This document shows, one piece after another, positions 8,018 through 16,510 of a DNA stretch of 64,000 nt (positions within the stretch are counted from its first letter, which is position 1; every line of letters begins with the position of its first letter). The stretch is taken from assembly GCF_000244955.1 (NCBI RefSeq), contig NZ_CM001439.1, positions 1,826,628 to 1,890,627 of the forward strand, given 5' to 3'. The stretch comes from Saccharomonospora marina XMU15. Lineage in GTDB: Bacteria > Actinomycetota > Actinomycetes > Mycobacteriales > Pseudonocardiaceae. Under the pieces are notes generated by a model that was not told where the DNA came from, searched no databases, and saw only the letters and a list, made by a program, of their open reading frames with translations. The translations under genes and the position numbers were made by a program.

Positions 8018-9790
8018 TCAGCGGAACTCGTAGTCGGTGCCGGGGAACTGCCCGAGCGAGGTTGGCGGCAAGTCGGTGGCGGTGACCCTGCCTTCCAGCC
8101 GAGGGGAGATCGGGGAGTGGATTCGCAAGTACTCACGTACCGCGTCGTGAAGCGTGAAACCGAGCGTGGTCTTGTTGCGCACACCCTTGATGCGGCACAG
8201 CACGTCCGAGGGATCGCCACCGCGCTCGCAGGCCACGACCCGGTACATCCGGTCCGGGTCGACGGGCTCACCACCGATCTTGATCGAGTTCACCCGCTCG
8301 CCGAACGGTTTGCCCGCGGTGAAGTTCACTTCCATACCGCGCATCCGCACCACCCAGCCACCGAAGCGTTCGGTCGGGTCGGAGGCGAAGACGTTGTTGA
8401 GCTCCTTTTCCAGCCATGGCCGCAGCAAGGAGCCCTGCACGTCGGCCGACTGGGCCCCGGCGTTGACGGGCAGCATGCTCCAGAGGTAGTCCTCGGTGAT
8501 CCGGGCCAGGCCGCTCGGCCCCGGCACCAGCGGTGGGCAGAAGCGGAATCCGTTGGACAGCGCGACGTCCGGGCGCGCCTTCTCGAACATCGCATCGGTG
8601 ATCATGTTGTCCATCGGCGTCTCGAGGATGTAGTAACGCATCAGCGGGGTCCTCGTATGGCCGATCACCTTCTCCAAGCGGGCCGCGTACGGCCCGGCCG
8701 ACCTGCTGACGGTTGCCCGCATGCGCGGTTCCTCGGTGTAGCGGCGCTGCGCCACCTCCATCAGCTCGTAGCCCTGCTCCCGGACCTTGCCGTTCTCCAC
8801 CACCACGTCGAGCCGACCGACGAACGACCCGAACGCGCCCGGCTCGGTGACGCGGCACTGCTCGCCCTGGATGGGGTTGCGGATACGTTCGTGGGTGTCT
8901 GCGCCGAGGATGTAGTCGACGCCGGCCATGTAGTCGTGCGAAGCCAATCCCACCTGCTGCGCGATGCCCATGTGGGTCATCGCCAGCACGAGGGCACAGC
9001 CCTCGCCCTCGCGCAGCATGCGGATGTGCTCGGCCGCGTTGTACTCGGGAAAGGTGAACTTCATGCCGACGCTGTATTCCGGGTCCTGACGGACGGGAAC
9101 TCGAGGTTCGTTGAAGCCGATCACCCCGATACGCGTGCCGGCGACCTCCAACACGTGGTGGGGTCTGAAGAGGAAGTCACCCGGTTGCCCGTTCTCGTCG
9201 TGGAACATGTTGGTGCAGATGACGGGGGAGCCGTAGTCGTTGATCACCTTCAGTAGCTGGTCCTTGCCGTAGACGACCTCCCAGTTGCCGGGGAGAACGA
9301 GGTCGTAGCCCATTTCGCGCATGATCGGGGCCATCACCTCGCCCCGGCTCAGCGCCGCGTAGCCGCTGCCCTGGAAACAGTCACCGCAGTCGGCCAGCAC
9401 GGTCCCGCCCGGGTTCTCCGCTCGAACCTGGTCGACGAGGCTCTTGATCCGGGCGAAACCTCCGGTCCGGCGGAAGACGGGGCGGTCGTTCTCCCAGAAG
9501 AACTCATCGTGCGTCTCGAGTTGGCCGTGGAAGTCGGCGGTCTGCAAGATCGTCAGGTGGCTCGCGGCGCCGCTGGCGACGGCCCGGCTTCGGCTCATCG
9601 CCTGCCTGGCAGCAGGTCCCTCGCCCGCGTGTGCGGCGACCACCGGGCCGAGCCCGACGGCGAGCCCCGCCGCGCCGAGCGCCTTGAGTAGGCCGCGGCG
9701 ACCCATCGGGGACCCGTGGCCGTCGCCAGGCTCGCCGTCCGCCGTGGGCGCTCGGCCGGTGGGGTCGTTGCTGTCGTGCTGGTGACGCAT
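8018..9790 (-). CDS. Tat-exported SoxB-like 5'-nucleotidase-family protein with altered catalytic dyad
   Basis: 590-residue exported metallophosphoesterase-fold protein. The N-terminus has a Tat signal, MGRRGLLKALGAAGLAVGL. The metal-site motifs follow: TADFHGQ, DCGDCFQGSG, THMG and GADTHE, then a C-terminal 5'-nucleotidase domain (ETPMDNMI, NGFRF, RFGGWVVRMRGM). The usual GNHEFD motif reads GNWEVV here: the metal-ligand Asn is kept, but the His and Asp of the UshA catalytic dyad are Trp and Val. The C-terminal half resembles SoxB (thiosulfohydrolase) more than UshA. Start ATG 9790 was chosen for GGAGGAC six bases upstream. It diverges from a membrane LuxR regulator and leads the YVTN gene. 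The substrate is unknown; nucleotide hydrolysis is doubtful. Confidence 0.85.
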   Translation of the reverse strand: MRHQHDSNDPTGRAPTADGEPGDGHGSPMGRRGLLKALGAAGLAVGLGPVVAAHAGEGPAARQAMSRSRAVASGAASHLTILQTADFHGQLETHDEFFWENDRPVFRRTGGFARIKSLVDQVRAENPGGTVLADCGDCFQGSGYAALSRGEVMAPIMREMGYDLVLPGNWEVVYGKDQLLKVINDYGSPVICTNMFHDENGQPGDFLFRPHHVLEVAGTRIGVIGFNEPRVPVRQDPEYSVGMKFTFPEYNAAEHIRMLREGEGCALVLAMTHMGIAQQVGLASHDYMAGVDYILGADTHERIRNPIQGEQCRVTEPGAFGSFVGRLDVVVENGKVREQGYELMEVAQRRYTEEPRMRATVSRSAGPYAARLEKVIGHTRTPLMRYYILETPMDNMITDAMFEKARPDVALSNGFRFCPPLVPGPSGLARITEDYLWSMLPVNAGAQSADVQGSLLRPWLEKELNNVFASDPTERFGGWVVRMRGMEVNFTAGKPFGERVNSIKIGGEPVDPDRMYRVVACERGGDPSDVLCRIKGVRNKTTLGFTLHDAVREYLRIHSPISPRLEGRVTATDLPPTSLGQFPGTDYEFR

Positions 9791-9972
9791 CGCGCCGTCC
9801 TCCGCTTCTCCGGGTTCCACCACCGGTATCTCGGCGGCACAGTCGGCTCACGGTGTCGGAGTGGCGGGTCGGGTATCCATGGACGTCGTGTCCGGGTTCT
9901 CTAGACACACGTTGTCCTCGCCGCTGGACGCGGTTAGTGTTTTTGGATTTCCTCTACGGCAGAGGACGAGGT

Positions 9973-11184
9973 ATGAGCGATCTCAGCGTCACCGACCCCG
10001 AGGTGCAGTGTCTGCGAGAGCGTGAGCGGCTACTGTGTCGTGTCCGTTACCTCGCCTCGCTGCTGGTTCTCGGCATGGCGGTGATCTTCGACCCGTTGAG
10101 CAGGGTGGGCGCCGTGGTGCTGGCCGCAGTGGCCGTCGGCCTGAGTGTCTACGACTCTCGTCGGCTCGCTCGGGTGCGCGAACTCCCCGATGTCTGTCGG
10201 TTGCGGACGGGCGGACTGCTCGCCGACGCCGCGATCGCCGGGCTGCTGTTCGTACTCTTCGCGTTCGACCCGGAAGCGATGCCGATCGCGCTGTTTCCCT
10301 TCCTGGTGTTCCGATTGGCGGTGCACTATGGCCTTTTCGGTGCATTGCTGGGGGCGCTCGTCTTCTTCGGAGTGCTGCTGCTGCGGGTGCATCTGCAGGC
10401 CAACGTGCTCGCGGAAGGCCAGCCGCGACCATCCCTGCTGCTGCTGTGGTCTTCGCTTGTGGTGCTGCTGATCGCCTTCTCGCGGGAGGTGCGCGTCCAC
10501 GAGCGTGCCCGCAGGGCGGTTCTTCGCGAGCGGCGCAGGATCGCGAACGGGTTTCGCGAGACGATCGAGACGATCCTGGTGCGCTACGGCATTCCCGCGG
10601 ACGCGCCGAACGCGACTGATGTGCACGCCGCGCTCCGCGAAATCTGCGAGGACGGGTCGATCTACCGACGTGCGTTGGCGAATCAGATCGCGGAGCTACT
10701 CGCGTCGACCAGTACGGACCTGGGCCTGACCCGGCGGGAGATGGAGATACTCGAACTGTTGGGCAGGGGCAGAACCTACGCGGGTATCGCGTCGGAGCTC
10801 TTCGTCACCGAGAGCACCGTTCGCAATCATGCTCACAACATCAGACGCAAGCTCGGGCTGGGCACGAAGGCGGAGCTCGTCGCGTTCGCCGCCGACTTCC
10901 TGGCACGGCGGGCCAAGCAGGCGCACCGGCTGCCGAGGCAGCGGCCTTCGCACCCGGGCAAGGGTGGTCCCGGCTGGACGGCCGAGGTGATCAGTTCGTG
11001 GCATCCCTCGCTGCCCGCGGTCGATGGATCGCCCACCGCGGTCGGCTCACCGGCGGGGCATCGACAGGCCGGCGGCGACCTCTCCCATGCCAAGGGGTCG
11101 CGCCGAATCACGGCGGCCTCCGGTGTCGCGCAGGACGATAGCCTGCGTGGTGGACCTGCGCCGGAGCAGCGGGCCACGTCGTAG
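9973..11184 (+). CDS. Membrane-anchored LuxR-type regulator
   Basis: 403-residue protein. The N-terminal half has several hydrophobic segments (about residues 25-58, 78-96, 98-135 and 143-165), with no histidine kinase signature. An Arg-rich helix follows. The C-terminal LuxR HTH reads GLTRREMEILELLGRGRTYA then VTESTVRNHAHNIRRKLGLG. Start ATG 9973 follows GAGGACGAGGT; the longer frame upstream lacks a site. The layout suggests a one-component sensor that perceives a membrane or extracellular cue and binds DNA directly. It is divergent (182 bp) from the SoxB-like/YVTN operon and is the obvious candidate regulator of that exported set. The last 50 residues or so are low-complexity. Confidence 0.85.
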   Translation: MSDLSVTDPEVQCLRERERLLCRVRYLASLLVLGMAVIFDPLSRVGAVVLAAVAVGLSVYDSRRLARVRELPDVCRLRTGGLLADAAIAGLLFVLFAFDPEAMPIALFPFLVFRLAVHYGLFGALLGALVFFGVLLLRVHLQANVLAEGQPRPSLLLLWSSLVVLLIAFSREVRVHERARRAVLRERRRIANGFRETIETILVRYGIPADAPNATDVHAALREICEDGSIYRRALANQIAELLASTSTDLGLTRREMEILELLGRGRTYAGIASELFVTESTVRNHAHNIRRKLGLGTKAELVAFAADFLARRAKQAHRLPRQRPSHPGKGGPGWTAEVISSWHPSLPAVDGSPTAVGSPAGHRQAGGDLSHAKGSRRITAASGVAQDDSLRGGPAPEQRATS

Positions 11185-11238
11185 CGGACAGGTCTGGCGG
11201 GCGAGCATGCCGACGCCGCCGCCGGGAGTGAGCTGTCG

Positions 11239-11697
11239 TCAGGAACCCTCGCGTGGTGGGAGTTGGAGTTCACGCAGCGGGTCGCCGCCGTCGATGAACA
11301 GCCGCCCGGACGGGGTGAGAGCATCGGCGATACGCCGGAGTGCGACCTTGCCTGCACGGGGATGCCGTCCGTCGAGGGCGCCGACCCGAACGGCGAAAGC
11401 CAGCTCGAACGGAGCTTCTCCTGGCAGCAGGTGAAACTCCTCCGCGGCGACCTGGCGGACGCTGAGCATGCCCGCTTCGATCTCGGCGGACGCGTTCTGC
11501 CGGGTGAGCGCGATTCCGTTGGCGGAGCGGTCGATCATCAGCACGTGGCCGCCGGTTTCCCCGCCTGTCCCGCCTACCCGCCGGGCGACGGCCTTCGCCG
11601 CGGCGCCGGGAGCGCCACCGATCTCCAGGACGCGCATCCCCGGCGCGAGTGGTAGTGCGTCGACGATCGCGGCCAGCCGCGCGGACAGTCCGCTCAT
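11239..11697 (-). CDS. Small class I SAM-dependent methyltransferase
   Basis: 152-residue Rossmann methyltransferase. Motif I is MRVLEIGGAPGAAAKAVARR, followed by the acidic end of strand 2 (VLMIDRSANGI) and a motif IV-like FELAFAVRVGALD. ATG 11697 is chosen because the protein then begins a helix just before motif I; the extra 34 upstream residues are basic and low-complexity. No clear ribosome-binding site is seen. It has no substrate-specificity domain, so the substrate cannot be guessed. It is convergent with the LuxR gene and divergent from the GNAT gene. Confidence 0.7.
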   Translation of the reverse strand: MSGLSARLAAIVDALPLAPGMRVLEIGGAPGAAAKAVARRVGGTGGETGGHVLMIDRSANGIALTRQNASAEIEAGMLSVRQVAAEEFHLLPGEAPFELAFAVRVGALDGRHPRAGKVALRRIADALTPSGRLFIDGGDPLRELQLPPREGS

Positions 11698-11956
11698 ACT
11701 GCCTGGCCCAGCTTGAACTTCACGGGGGACAGAGTACGCCCGGGTCCGCCGCCTGCGCGGCGGTTCACGGGCGCTACGAGCAGCCCCGTCAGCCTCCATG
11801 GTGGCGGGTCGTCGGTGGCACGCCGCTGGTCATGACGATCGCCGCTTCCTCGCCCAGCGGCGGGGCTTGTTCGATCAATCTCGGCTGGCCGGAGCGGTTG
11901 AGAAATGTCCGGTGCCATGGATTGGCGCTTTTCAACGGGCCCGAGGGGGCTTCAAC

Positions 11957-12784
11957 GTGACCGTCACGGGTGTTCGGCGGAAAAGTGCTTGGCCGGTATC
12001 GCAGGATTGGTGGGTGCCCAGCGGATCCGAACCCACGCTCGCGACAGACCTGCAGGAGCGGGCGGCGCGTGCTCTCCCTGCCGAGCACGTCGAACGTCTT
12101 GGAGGGTGGTGGCTGCGCCACGCACCGGGCTGTGCTTGGTGGGTGGGGACGGTACTGCCCCACGGGACCGCCGACGGGCCAGGCGAACTGGCGGTCAGGG
12201 TTACCGAGGTGGAGCGGTACTACGCGGAAAGGGGATCACAAGCTCGGTTCCAGATCACCGCGGGAGTGGCTCCCGAAGGGCTTGACGAACTGCTGGCCGA
12301 ACGCGGGTACCGGCGGCACGGGCTGATGTCGTTGCGGGCGGCGCCGACCTGCCGGGTGCTGGAGCGCGCCGGGTCCGGCTCGCCGTGCCTGCGAGTGCAG
12401 GAGCGGCCCACCCGTGCCTGGTTCGAGACCTGGCACGCCGTGTCCGGCACCGACACCGATCCGAGCGGCGAGTGGGCGCTGCTTCGGCGGGTGCGCTCGC
12501 TCTCCGCATACGCTTGCGCGCTCGCCGGGGACGAGGTCGTCGCGGTCGGCCGCGCGGTCGCCGACACCGGCTGGGCGGGGCTGTTCGGGATGGCCACCCG
12601 AGCGCGGGCGCGTGGCAGGGGAGCGGCACGTGGCGTGCTCGCCGCACTGGCGAGGTGGGCGGACGCGAACGGAGCCGACCACCTTTACCTGCAGGTGGAA
12701 CGCGACAACGCGGCGGCCGTGCGGCTGTACGAGGGGATGGGATTCGGCGAGGTCAGTGAATACCACTACCGGGTCGCGACCTGA
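11957..12784 (+). CDS. GNAT-family N-acetyltransferase
   Basis: 275-residue protein whose C-terminal 90 residues carry the GNAT acetyl-CoA fold: GLFGMATRARARGRGAARGV (motif A, R-x-x-G-x-A type), then LYLQVERDNAAAVRLYEGMG (motif B). The N-terminal part is a degenerate GNAT-like domain (GVAPEGLDELLAERGYRRHG). GTG 11957 is used because GAGGGGG lies eight bases upstream; a longer frame begins at 11798 without support and GTG 12013 is an alternative. The substrate is unknown. It ends at a bidirectional terminator shared with the ethanolamine permease gene. Confidence 0.8.
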   Translation: MTVTGVRRKSAWPVSQDWWVPSGSEPTLATDLQERAARALPAEHVERLGGWWLRHAPGCAWWVGTVLPHGTADGPGELAVRVTEVERYYAERGSQARFQITAGVAPEGLDELLAERGYRRHGLMSLRAAPTCRVLERAGSGSPCLRVQERPTRAWFETWHAVSGTDTDPSGEWALLRRVRSLSAYACALAGDEVVAVGRAVADTGWAGLFGMATRARARGRGAARGVLAALARWADANGADHLYLQVERDNAAAVRLYEGMGFGEVSEYHYRVAT

Positions 12785-12786
12785 CA

Positions 12787-12821
12787 GTCGGGGTCGGCCG
12801 CTGGTCTCGGCCGACCCCGAC
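12787..12821. terminator. Bidirectional terminator between GNAT and ethanolamine permease genes
   Basis: Perfect 14-bp stem (GTCGGGGTCGGCCG and its reverse complement) with a 7-base loop, lying in the 42 bases between two convergent stops. Symmetry and position suit both strands. Confidence 0.75.
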
Positions 12822-12826
12822 GAATG

Positions 12827-14266
12827 TCAGTCGCGTTCCAGTTCGGACTCCGCCTGCTTGATGGCCGCGAACTCCTCCTCCGGTGCCGCCGCGACGAGCC
12901 GGTGCCTGCTGTAGAACCAGAAGTAGGCGATCGCGGCGAGGAAGATGCACGCCGTGATGGCCGCCGCGATCTCGTCGACCACGAACGTGGCGATGACCGC
13001 CGCCACGGCGAGCACCAGCGAGACGCCTGTCGTCACGATGCCACCAGGGGTGCGGTAGGGCCGCTCCATTCCCGGCTCCTTCACCCGCAACACGATGTGG
13101 GAAAGGTTCAGCAACACGTAGGACACGGTGGCTCCGAAGACCGCGATGTTGATCAGCAGTGCGCCGTCCTGGGTGGCGGCGGCGAGGATGAACCCGACCG
13201 TGCCGGGCACGATGAGCGCCAGGTAGGGAGTCTTGCGCGCACCGGTCTTCGACAGCCACCTCGGCAGGTACCCGGCGCGGGACAGCGCGAACAGTTGCCG
13301 GGAGTAGGCGTAGATGATCGAGAAGAAGCTCGCGATCAGCCCGGCGAGACCGACGTAGTTGATGAACTGCGCGAGGAAGTTGTCCCCGCCGTAGGCGGCG
13401 CGCACGGCCTCGGGCAGCGGGTTGTCAGATGACGCGATGGCACTCGATCCTGCGGCACCGGGCGCGATCAGCAGGATCAGCGCCGCGAACACCACCAGCG
13501 CCCCCATGCCCGCGATGATGCCGCGCGGCATGTCCTTCTTCGGGTCGCGCGCTTCCTCCGCGGCCAGCGGAACGCCCTCGATGGCGAGGAAGAACCAGAT
13601 GCCGTAAACGAGTGCGGCCATGGCGCCGGTGATGCCGAACGGCAGGAAACTGCTCGCGCCCGCCACGGCGTCGTCCGGCACGATGTCGAACAGGTTGTCC
13701 ACGTCGAACTTCGGCACCATACCGACGACGAAGGCCACCAGCGCCACCACGGCCACCGCCGTGATCGCGAACATCAGCCGCAGTGCCTCGCCGACGCCGT
13801 AGAGATGGATGCCGATGAAGATGATGTAACAGACCAGGAACACCGGCCAGCTGTTGGTGATACCGAACAGCCCCAGTGTCTCGATGTAGCCGCCGATGAA
13901 GATCGAGATCGCGGCCGGTGCGATGGCGTACTCGATCAGGATCGCCACGCCGGTGGCGAACCCGCCGAGCGGGCCGAGTGCACGCCGGGCGAAGCCGTAT
14001 CCCGCTCCGGCCACCGGCATGGCCGACGACATCTCCGCGAGGCCGAACACCATGCAGCCGTACATGAACGCCATCAGCACGGTGGCGATGAGCAGCCCAC
14101 CCCAGCCGCCCTCGGCAAGGCCGAAGTTCCAGCCGGCGAAGTCACCGGAGATCACGTAGGAAACCCCGAGACCGGCCAGCAACAGCCAGCCGGCGGCGCC
14201 GCGCTTGAGTTGGCGCTGTCTCAGGTAGTTGTCGTCAACCTGGTCGTACTCGACGTGCTCGGCCAC
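12827..14266 (-). CDS. eat: Ethanolamine permease (APC superfamily)
   Basis: 479-residue amino acid-polyamine-organocation transporter with about 12 membrane segments. The segment SGDFAGWNFGLAEGGWGG in TM1-TM2 is the hallmark I associate with the ethanolamine permease subfamily, and EYAIAPAAISIFIGGYIETLG and AIEGVPLAAEEARDPKKDMPRG also fit. The gene diverges (182 bp) from a GS-like ligase, gamma-glutamyl hydrolase, aldehyde dehydrogenase and SDR, the gene content of the gamma-glutamyl ethanolamine route. It therefore most likely imports ethanolamine for that pathway. A perfect palindrome in the shared intergenic region could control both directions. Confidence 0.88.
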   Translation of the reverse strand: MAEHVEYDQVDDNYLRQRQLKRGAAGWLLLAGLGVSYVISGDFAGWNFGLAEGGWGGLLIATVLMAFMYGCMVFGLAEMSSAMPVAGAGYGFARRALGPLGGFATGVAILIEYAIAPAAISIFIGGYIETLGLFGITNSWPVFLVCYIIFIGIHLYGVGEALRLMFAITAVAVVALVAFVVGMVPKFDVDNLFDIVPDDAVAGASSFLPFGITGAMAALVYGIWFFLAIEGVPLAAEEARDPKKDMPRGIIAGMGALVVFAALILLIAPGAAGSSAIASSDNPLPEAVRAAYGGDNFLAQFINYVGLAGLIASFFSIIYAYSRQLFALSRAGYLPRWLSKTGARKTPYLALIVPGTVGFILAAATQDGALLINIAVFGATVSYVLLNLSHIVLRVKEPGMERPYRTPGGIVTTGVSLVLAVAAVIATFVVDEIAAAITACIFLAAIAYFWFYSRHRLVAAAPEEEFAAIKQAESELERD

Positions 14267-14347
14267 GACGCCTCCTCGGCAGAAAAGTTCAATGGATGTC
14301 GTGCCAGTCCTTTAAGTGCGCTGAGGGTCATGCACCGGATCGGCTTT

Positions 14348-14361
14348 GTCAAGGCCTTGAC
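14348..14361. promoter_or_regulatory. Perfect palindrome in the divergent eat/ligase control region
   Basis: GTCAAGGCCTTGAC is a perfect 14-bp palindrome midway between eat and the ligase gene. It overlaps the candidate -35 element of the rightward promoter, a position typical of a repressor operator. The binding protein is unknown. The GntR regulator at 24753 is one candidate, although the palindrome does not resemble the classic FadR-type GT-N(2-3)-AC core. Confidence 0.55.
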
Positions 14362-14385
14362 GAGCGTGCTGGTGCGGGGTACTAA
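14357..14385 (+). promoter_or_regulatory. Candidate promoter of the ethanolamine-utilisation operon
   Basis: TTGACG (14357-14362), 17-base spacer, then TACTAA (14380-14385). The -35 is good and the -10 is weak. Transcription would begin near 14392, just before the ATG at 14395 and 57 bases before the ATG chosen for the ligase. Confidence 0.4.
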
Positions 14386-14448
14386 GTGACCTGAATGGAT
14401 CAGCACCGATCCTTTGAAAGAGCCCAGGCGCTGCGAGAGGGTGTCTCG

Positions 14449-15813
14449 ATGAGAAACAGTCACGGCATGCTCACCCTCGACGCACTGCGCGACCTCGTGG
14501 CCGAGGGCACCGTCGACACCGTGCTGGTCGCGATGACCGACATGCAGGGCCGGTTGCAGGGCAAGCGTTGCGCCGCCGACTACTTCCTCAACGAGGTGGT
14601 CGACCACGCCACGGAGGCCTGCAACTACCTGCTGGCCGTCGACGTCGACATGAACACCGTCGACGGTTACGCCATGTCCTCCTGGGACCGCGGCTACGGC
14701 GATTTCGTGCTGCGGCCCGACCTCGCAACGCTGCGCCTGCTGCCGTGGCACGAGGGCACAGCGCTGGTGCTGTGTGACGTCGAGTGGGTGGAGGGCGGTG
14801 AGGTGGCCGTCTCGCCAAGGCAGGTGCTGCGCCGCCAACTCGACCGGCTGGCCGAACGCGGGCTCGCGGCGTACGTGGGCACCGAGCTGGAGTTCATCGT
14901 CTTCGACGATACCTACGAGCAGGCCTGGCAGCGCGGCTACCGCGAGCTCACCCCGGCCAACCAGTACAACGTGGACTACTCGATGTTGGGAACGGCCAGG
15001 GTGGAACCGCTGCTGCGCCGGATTCGAAACGCGATGGCGGGCGCCGGGATGTACGTGGAGTCGGCCAAGGGCGAGTGCAACCCCGGCCAGCACGAGATCG
15101 CGTTCCGATACACCGACGCACTGTCCACCTGCGACAACCACAGCATCTACAAGGTCGGTGCCAAGGAGATCGCCGCGCAGCAGGGCAAGAGCCTGACCTT
15201 CATGGCCAAGTACAACGAGCGTGAGGGCAACTCCTGCCACATCCACATCAGCCTGCGTTCCACCGAAGGCGAGGCCGTGCTCGCCGGGGACGACGAACAC
15301 GGTTTCTCCCCGCTCATGCGGCACTTCCTGGCCGGGCAACTGGCCTGCCTGCGGGAGCTGACGTACTTCTTCGCTCCCAACATCAACTCCTACAAGCGCT
15401 ACGCGCGTGGCAGCTTCGCGCCCACCTCCGTCGCGTGGGGAACCGACAACCGCACCTGCGCCCTCCGGGTCGTCGGCCACGGCGATTCGCTGCGCGTGGA
15501 GAACCGCGTACCCGGCGGCGACGTCAACCCCTACCTGGCGGTCGCCGCGCTGATCGCCGCGGGCCTGCACGGGATCGACAACGAACTGCCGCTGGAGCCG
15601 GAGAACACCGGCAACGCCTACGAATCCGACGCGCCCACCGTGCCCTCGACACTGCGCGACGCGGCGGAGTCGCTTCGGGACAGCAAGGTGGCGCGCGCCG
15701 CGTTCGGCGACGACGTGGTGGAGCACTACCTCAACGCGGCGCGGATCGAGCAGGCCGCCTTCGATGCCGCGGTCACCGACTGGGAGCGCATCCGTGGCTT
15801 CGAGCGGCTCTGA
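14449..15813 (+). CDS. Glutamine synthetase-like gamma-glutamylethanolamide ligase (GlnA4-type)
   Basis: 454-residue GS-fold ligase that couples an amine to the gamma-carboxyl of glutamate using ATP. GS signatures include GTELEFIVFDD, ESAKGECNPGQHEIAFRY, CHIHISLRS in place of the NGSGMH-type loop, KRYARGSFAPTSVAWG and ENRVPGGDVNPYLA. The altered loop and the neighbours (permease, gamma-glutamyl hydrolase, two dehydrogenases) argue for ethanolamine or a polyamine as substrate rather than ammonia. The arrangement recalls GlnA4 of Streptomyces coelicolor, which glutamylates ethanolamine. ATG 14449 has GAGAGGGTG upstream; ATG 14395 is an alternative that could serve a leaderless transcript. The frame overlaps the next gene by 20 nt. 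Confidence 0.85.
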   Translation: MRNSHGMLTLDALRDLVAEGTVDTVLVAMTDMQGRLQGKRCAADYFLNEVVDHATEACNYLLAVDVDMNTVDGYAMSSWDRGYGDFVLRPDLATLRLLPWHEGTALVLCDVEWVEGGEVAVSPRQVLRRQLDRLAERGLAAYVGTELEFIVFDDTYEQAWQRGYRELTPANQYNVDYSMLGTARVEPLLRRIRNAMAGAGMYVESAKGECNPGQHEIAFRYTDALSTCDNHSIYKVGAKEIAAQQGKSLTFMAKYNEREGNSCHIHISLRSTEGEAVLAGDDEHGFSPLMRHFLAGQLACLRELTYFFAPNINSYKRYARGSFAPTSVAWGTDNRTCALRVVGHGDSLRVENRVPGGDVNPYLAVAALIAAGLHGIDNELPLEPENTGNAYESDAPTVPSTLRDAAESLRDSKVARAAFGDDVVEHYLNAARIEQAAFDAAVTDWERIRGFERL

Positions 15814-16510
15814 CCCCGGTCCCCTCATCGGCATCTCCACCTATGTGGAGCGCGCCAGGTGGGGGGTGTGGGACACCGAGGCGGTATTGCTGCACCGTGA
15901 CTACGTCGACTGCGTGCTGCGCGCGGGTGGTGTTCCGGTGCTGCTGCCCTCACTCGGTGACGGCCACGCCGCGGCGATCGGCGCCGTGTCCGGTCTCGTG
16001 CTCGCGGGAGGGGCCGATGTGGACCCCGCCCGTTACGGCGCCGAGCCCCATCCGGCCACGGTGACCCGGCCGGAGCGCGACGCCGCCGAGTTGGCCCTGC
16101 TCGGCGCGGCGCTGCAGCGTTCGGTACCGGTGCTGGCCGTGTGCAGGGGGATGGAACTGCTCAACGTGGCACTCGGCGGCACGCTCACCCAGCACCTGCC
16201 CGAGCGCATCGGGGACACCGGACACCAGCCCGCTCCCGGCGTCTACGGCACCACCGAGGTGCGGCTGGAGCCGGGCAGCCGCGTCGGCGCGATCCTGGGG
16301 GAGAGCGCCGGTTGCCGGTGCTACCACCACCAGGCCGTGGAGCGGCTGGGCACCGGGCTGCGCGCGGTCGGTTGGACGGCCGACGGCACGGTCGAGGCGA
16401 TCGAGGTGCCAGGTGAACCGTTCGTGGTGGGGGTGCAGTGGCACCCCGAACAGACCGGTGACGACGTGCGCCTGTTCGCGGCGCTGGTGAAGGAGGCTGC
16501 CAACCGATGA
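15794..16510 (+). CDS. Gamma-glutamyl hydrolase, class I GATase fold (peptidase C26, PuuD-like)
   Basis: 238-residue glutamine-amidotransferase-fold hydrolase. The nucleophile elbow is VLAVCRGMELLN and the catalytic His-Glu is VQWHPEQ; GLVLAGGADVDPARYG is typical of the PuuD subfamily, which cuts gamma-glutamyl bonds. In this operon it would release glutamate from the oxidised gamma-glutamyl intermediate, giving glycine if the starting amine was ethanolamine. GTG 15794 lies inside the ligase gene's end (20-nt overlap) and gives the normal family N-terminus PLIGISTYVE; the upstream frame merely runs into the ligase. Its stop overlaps the aldehyde dehydrogenase start as ATGA. Confidence 0.87.
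   Translation: MASSGSDPGPLIGISTYVERARWGVWDTEAVLLHRDYVDCVLRAGGVPVLLPSLGDGHAAAIGAVSGLVLAGGADVDPARYGAEPHPATVTRPERDAAELALLGAALQRSVPVLAVCRGMELLNVALGGTLTQHLPERIGDTGHQPAPGVYGTTEVRLEPGSRVGAILGESAGCRCYHHQAVERLGTGLRAVGWTADGTVEAIEVPGEPFVVGVQWHPEQTGDDVRLFAALVKEAANR

Noticed and set aside
14221-15840. A 539-residue minus-strand open frame opposite the GS-like ligase
   Set aside because: Shadow frame; the plus strand encodes clear glutamine synthetase motifs.
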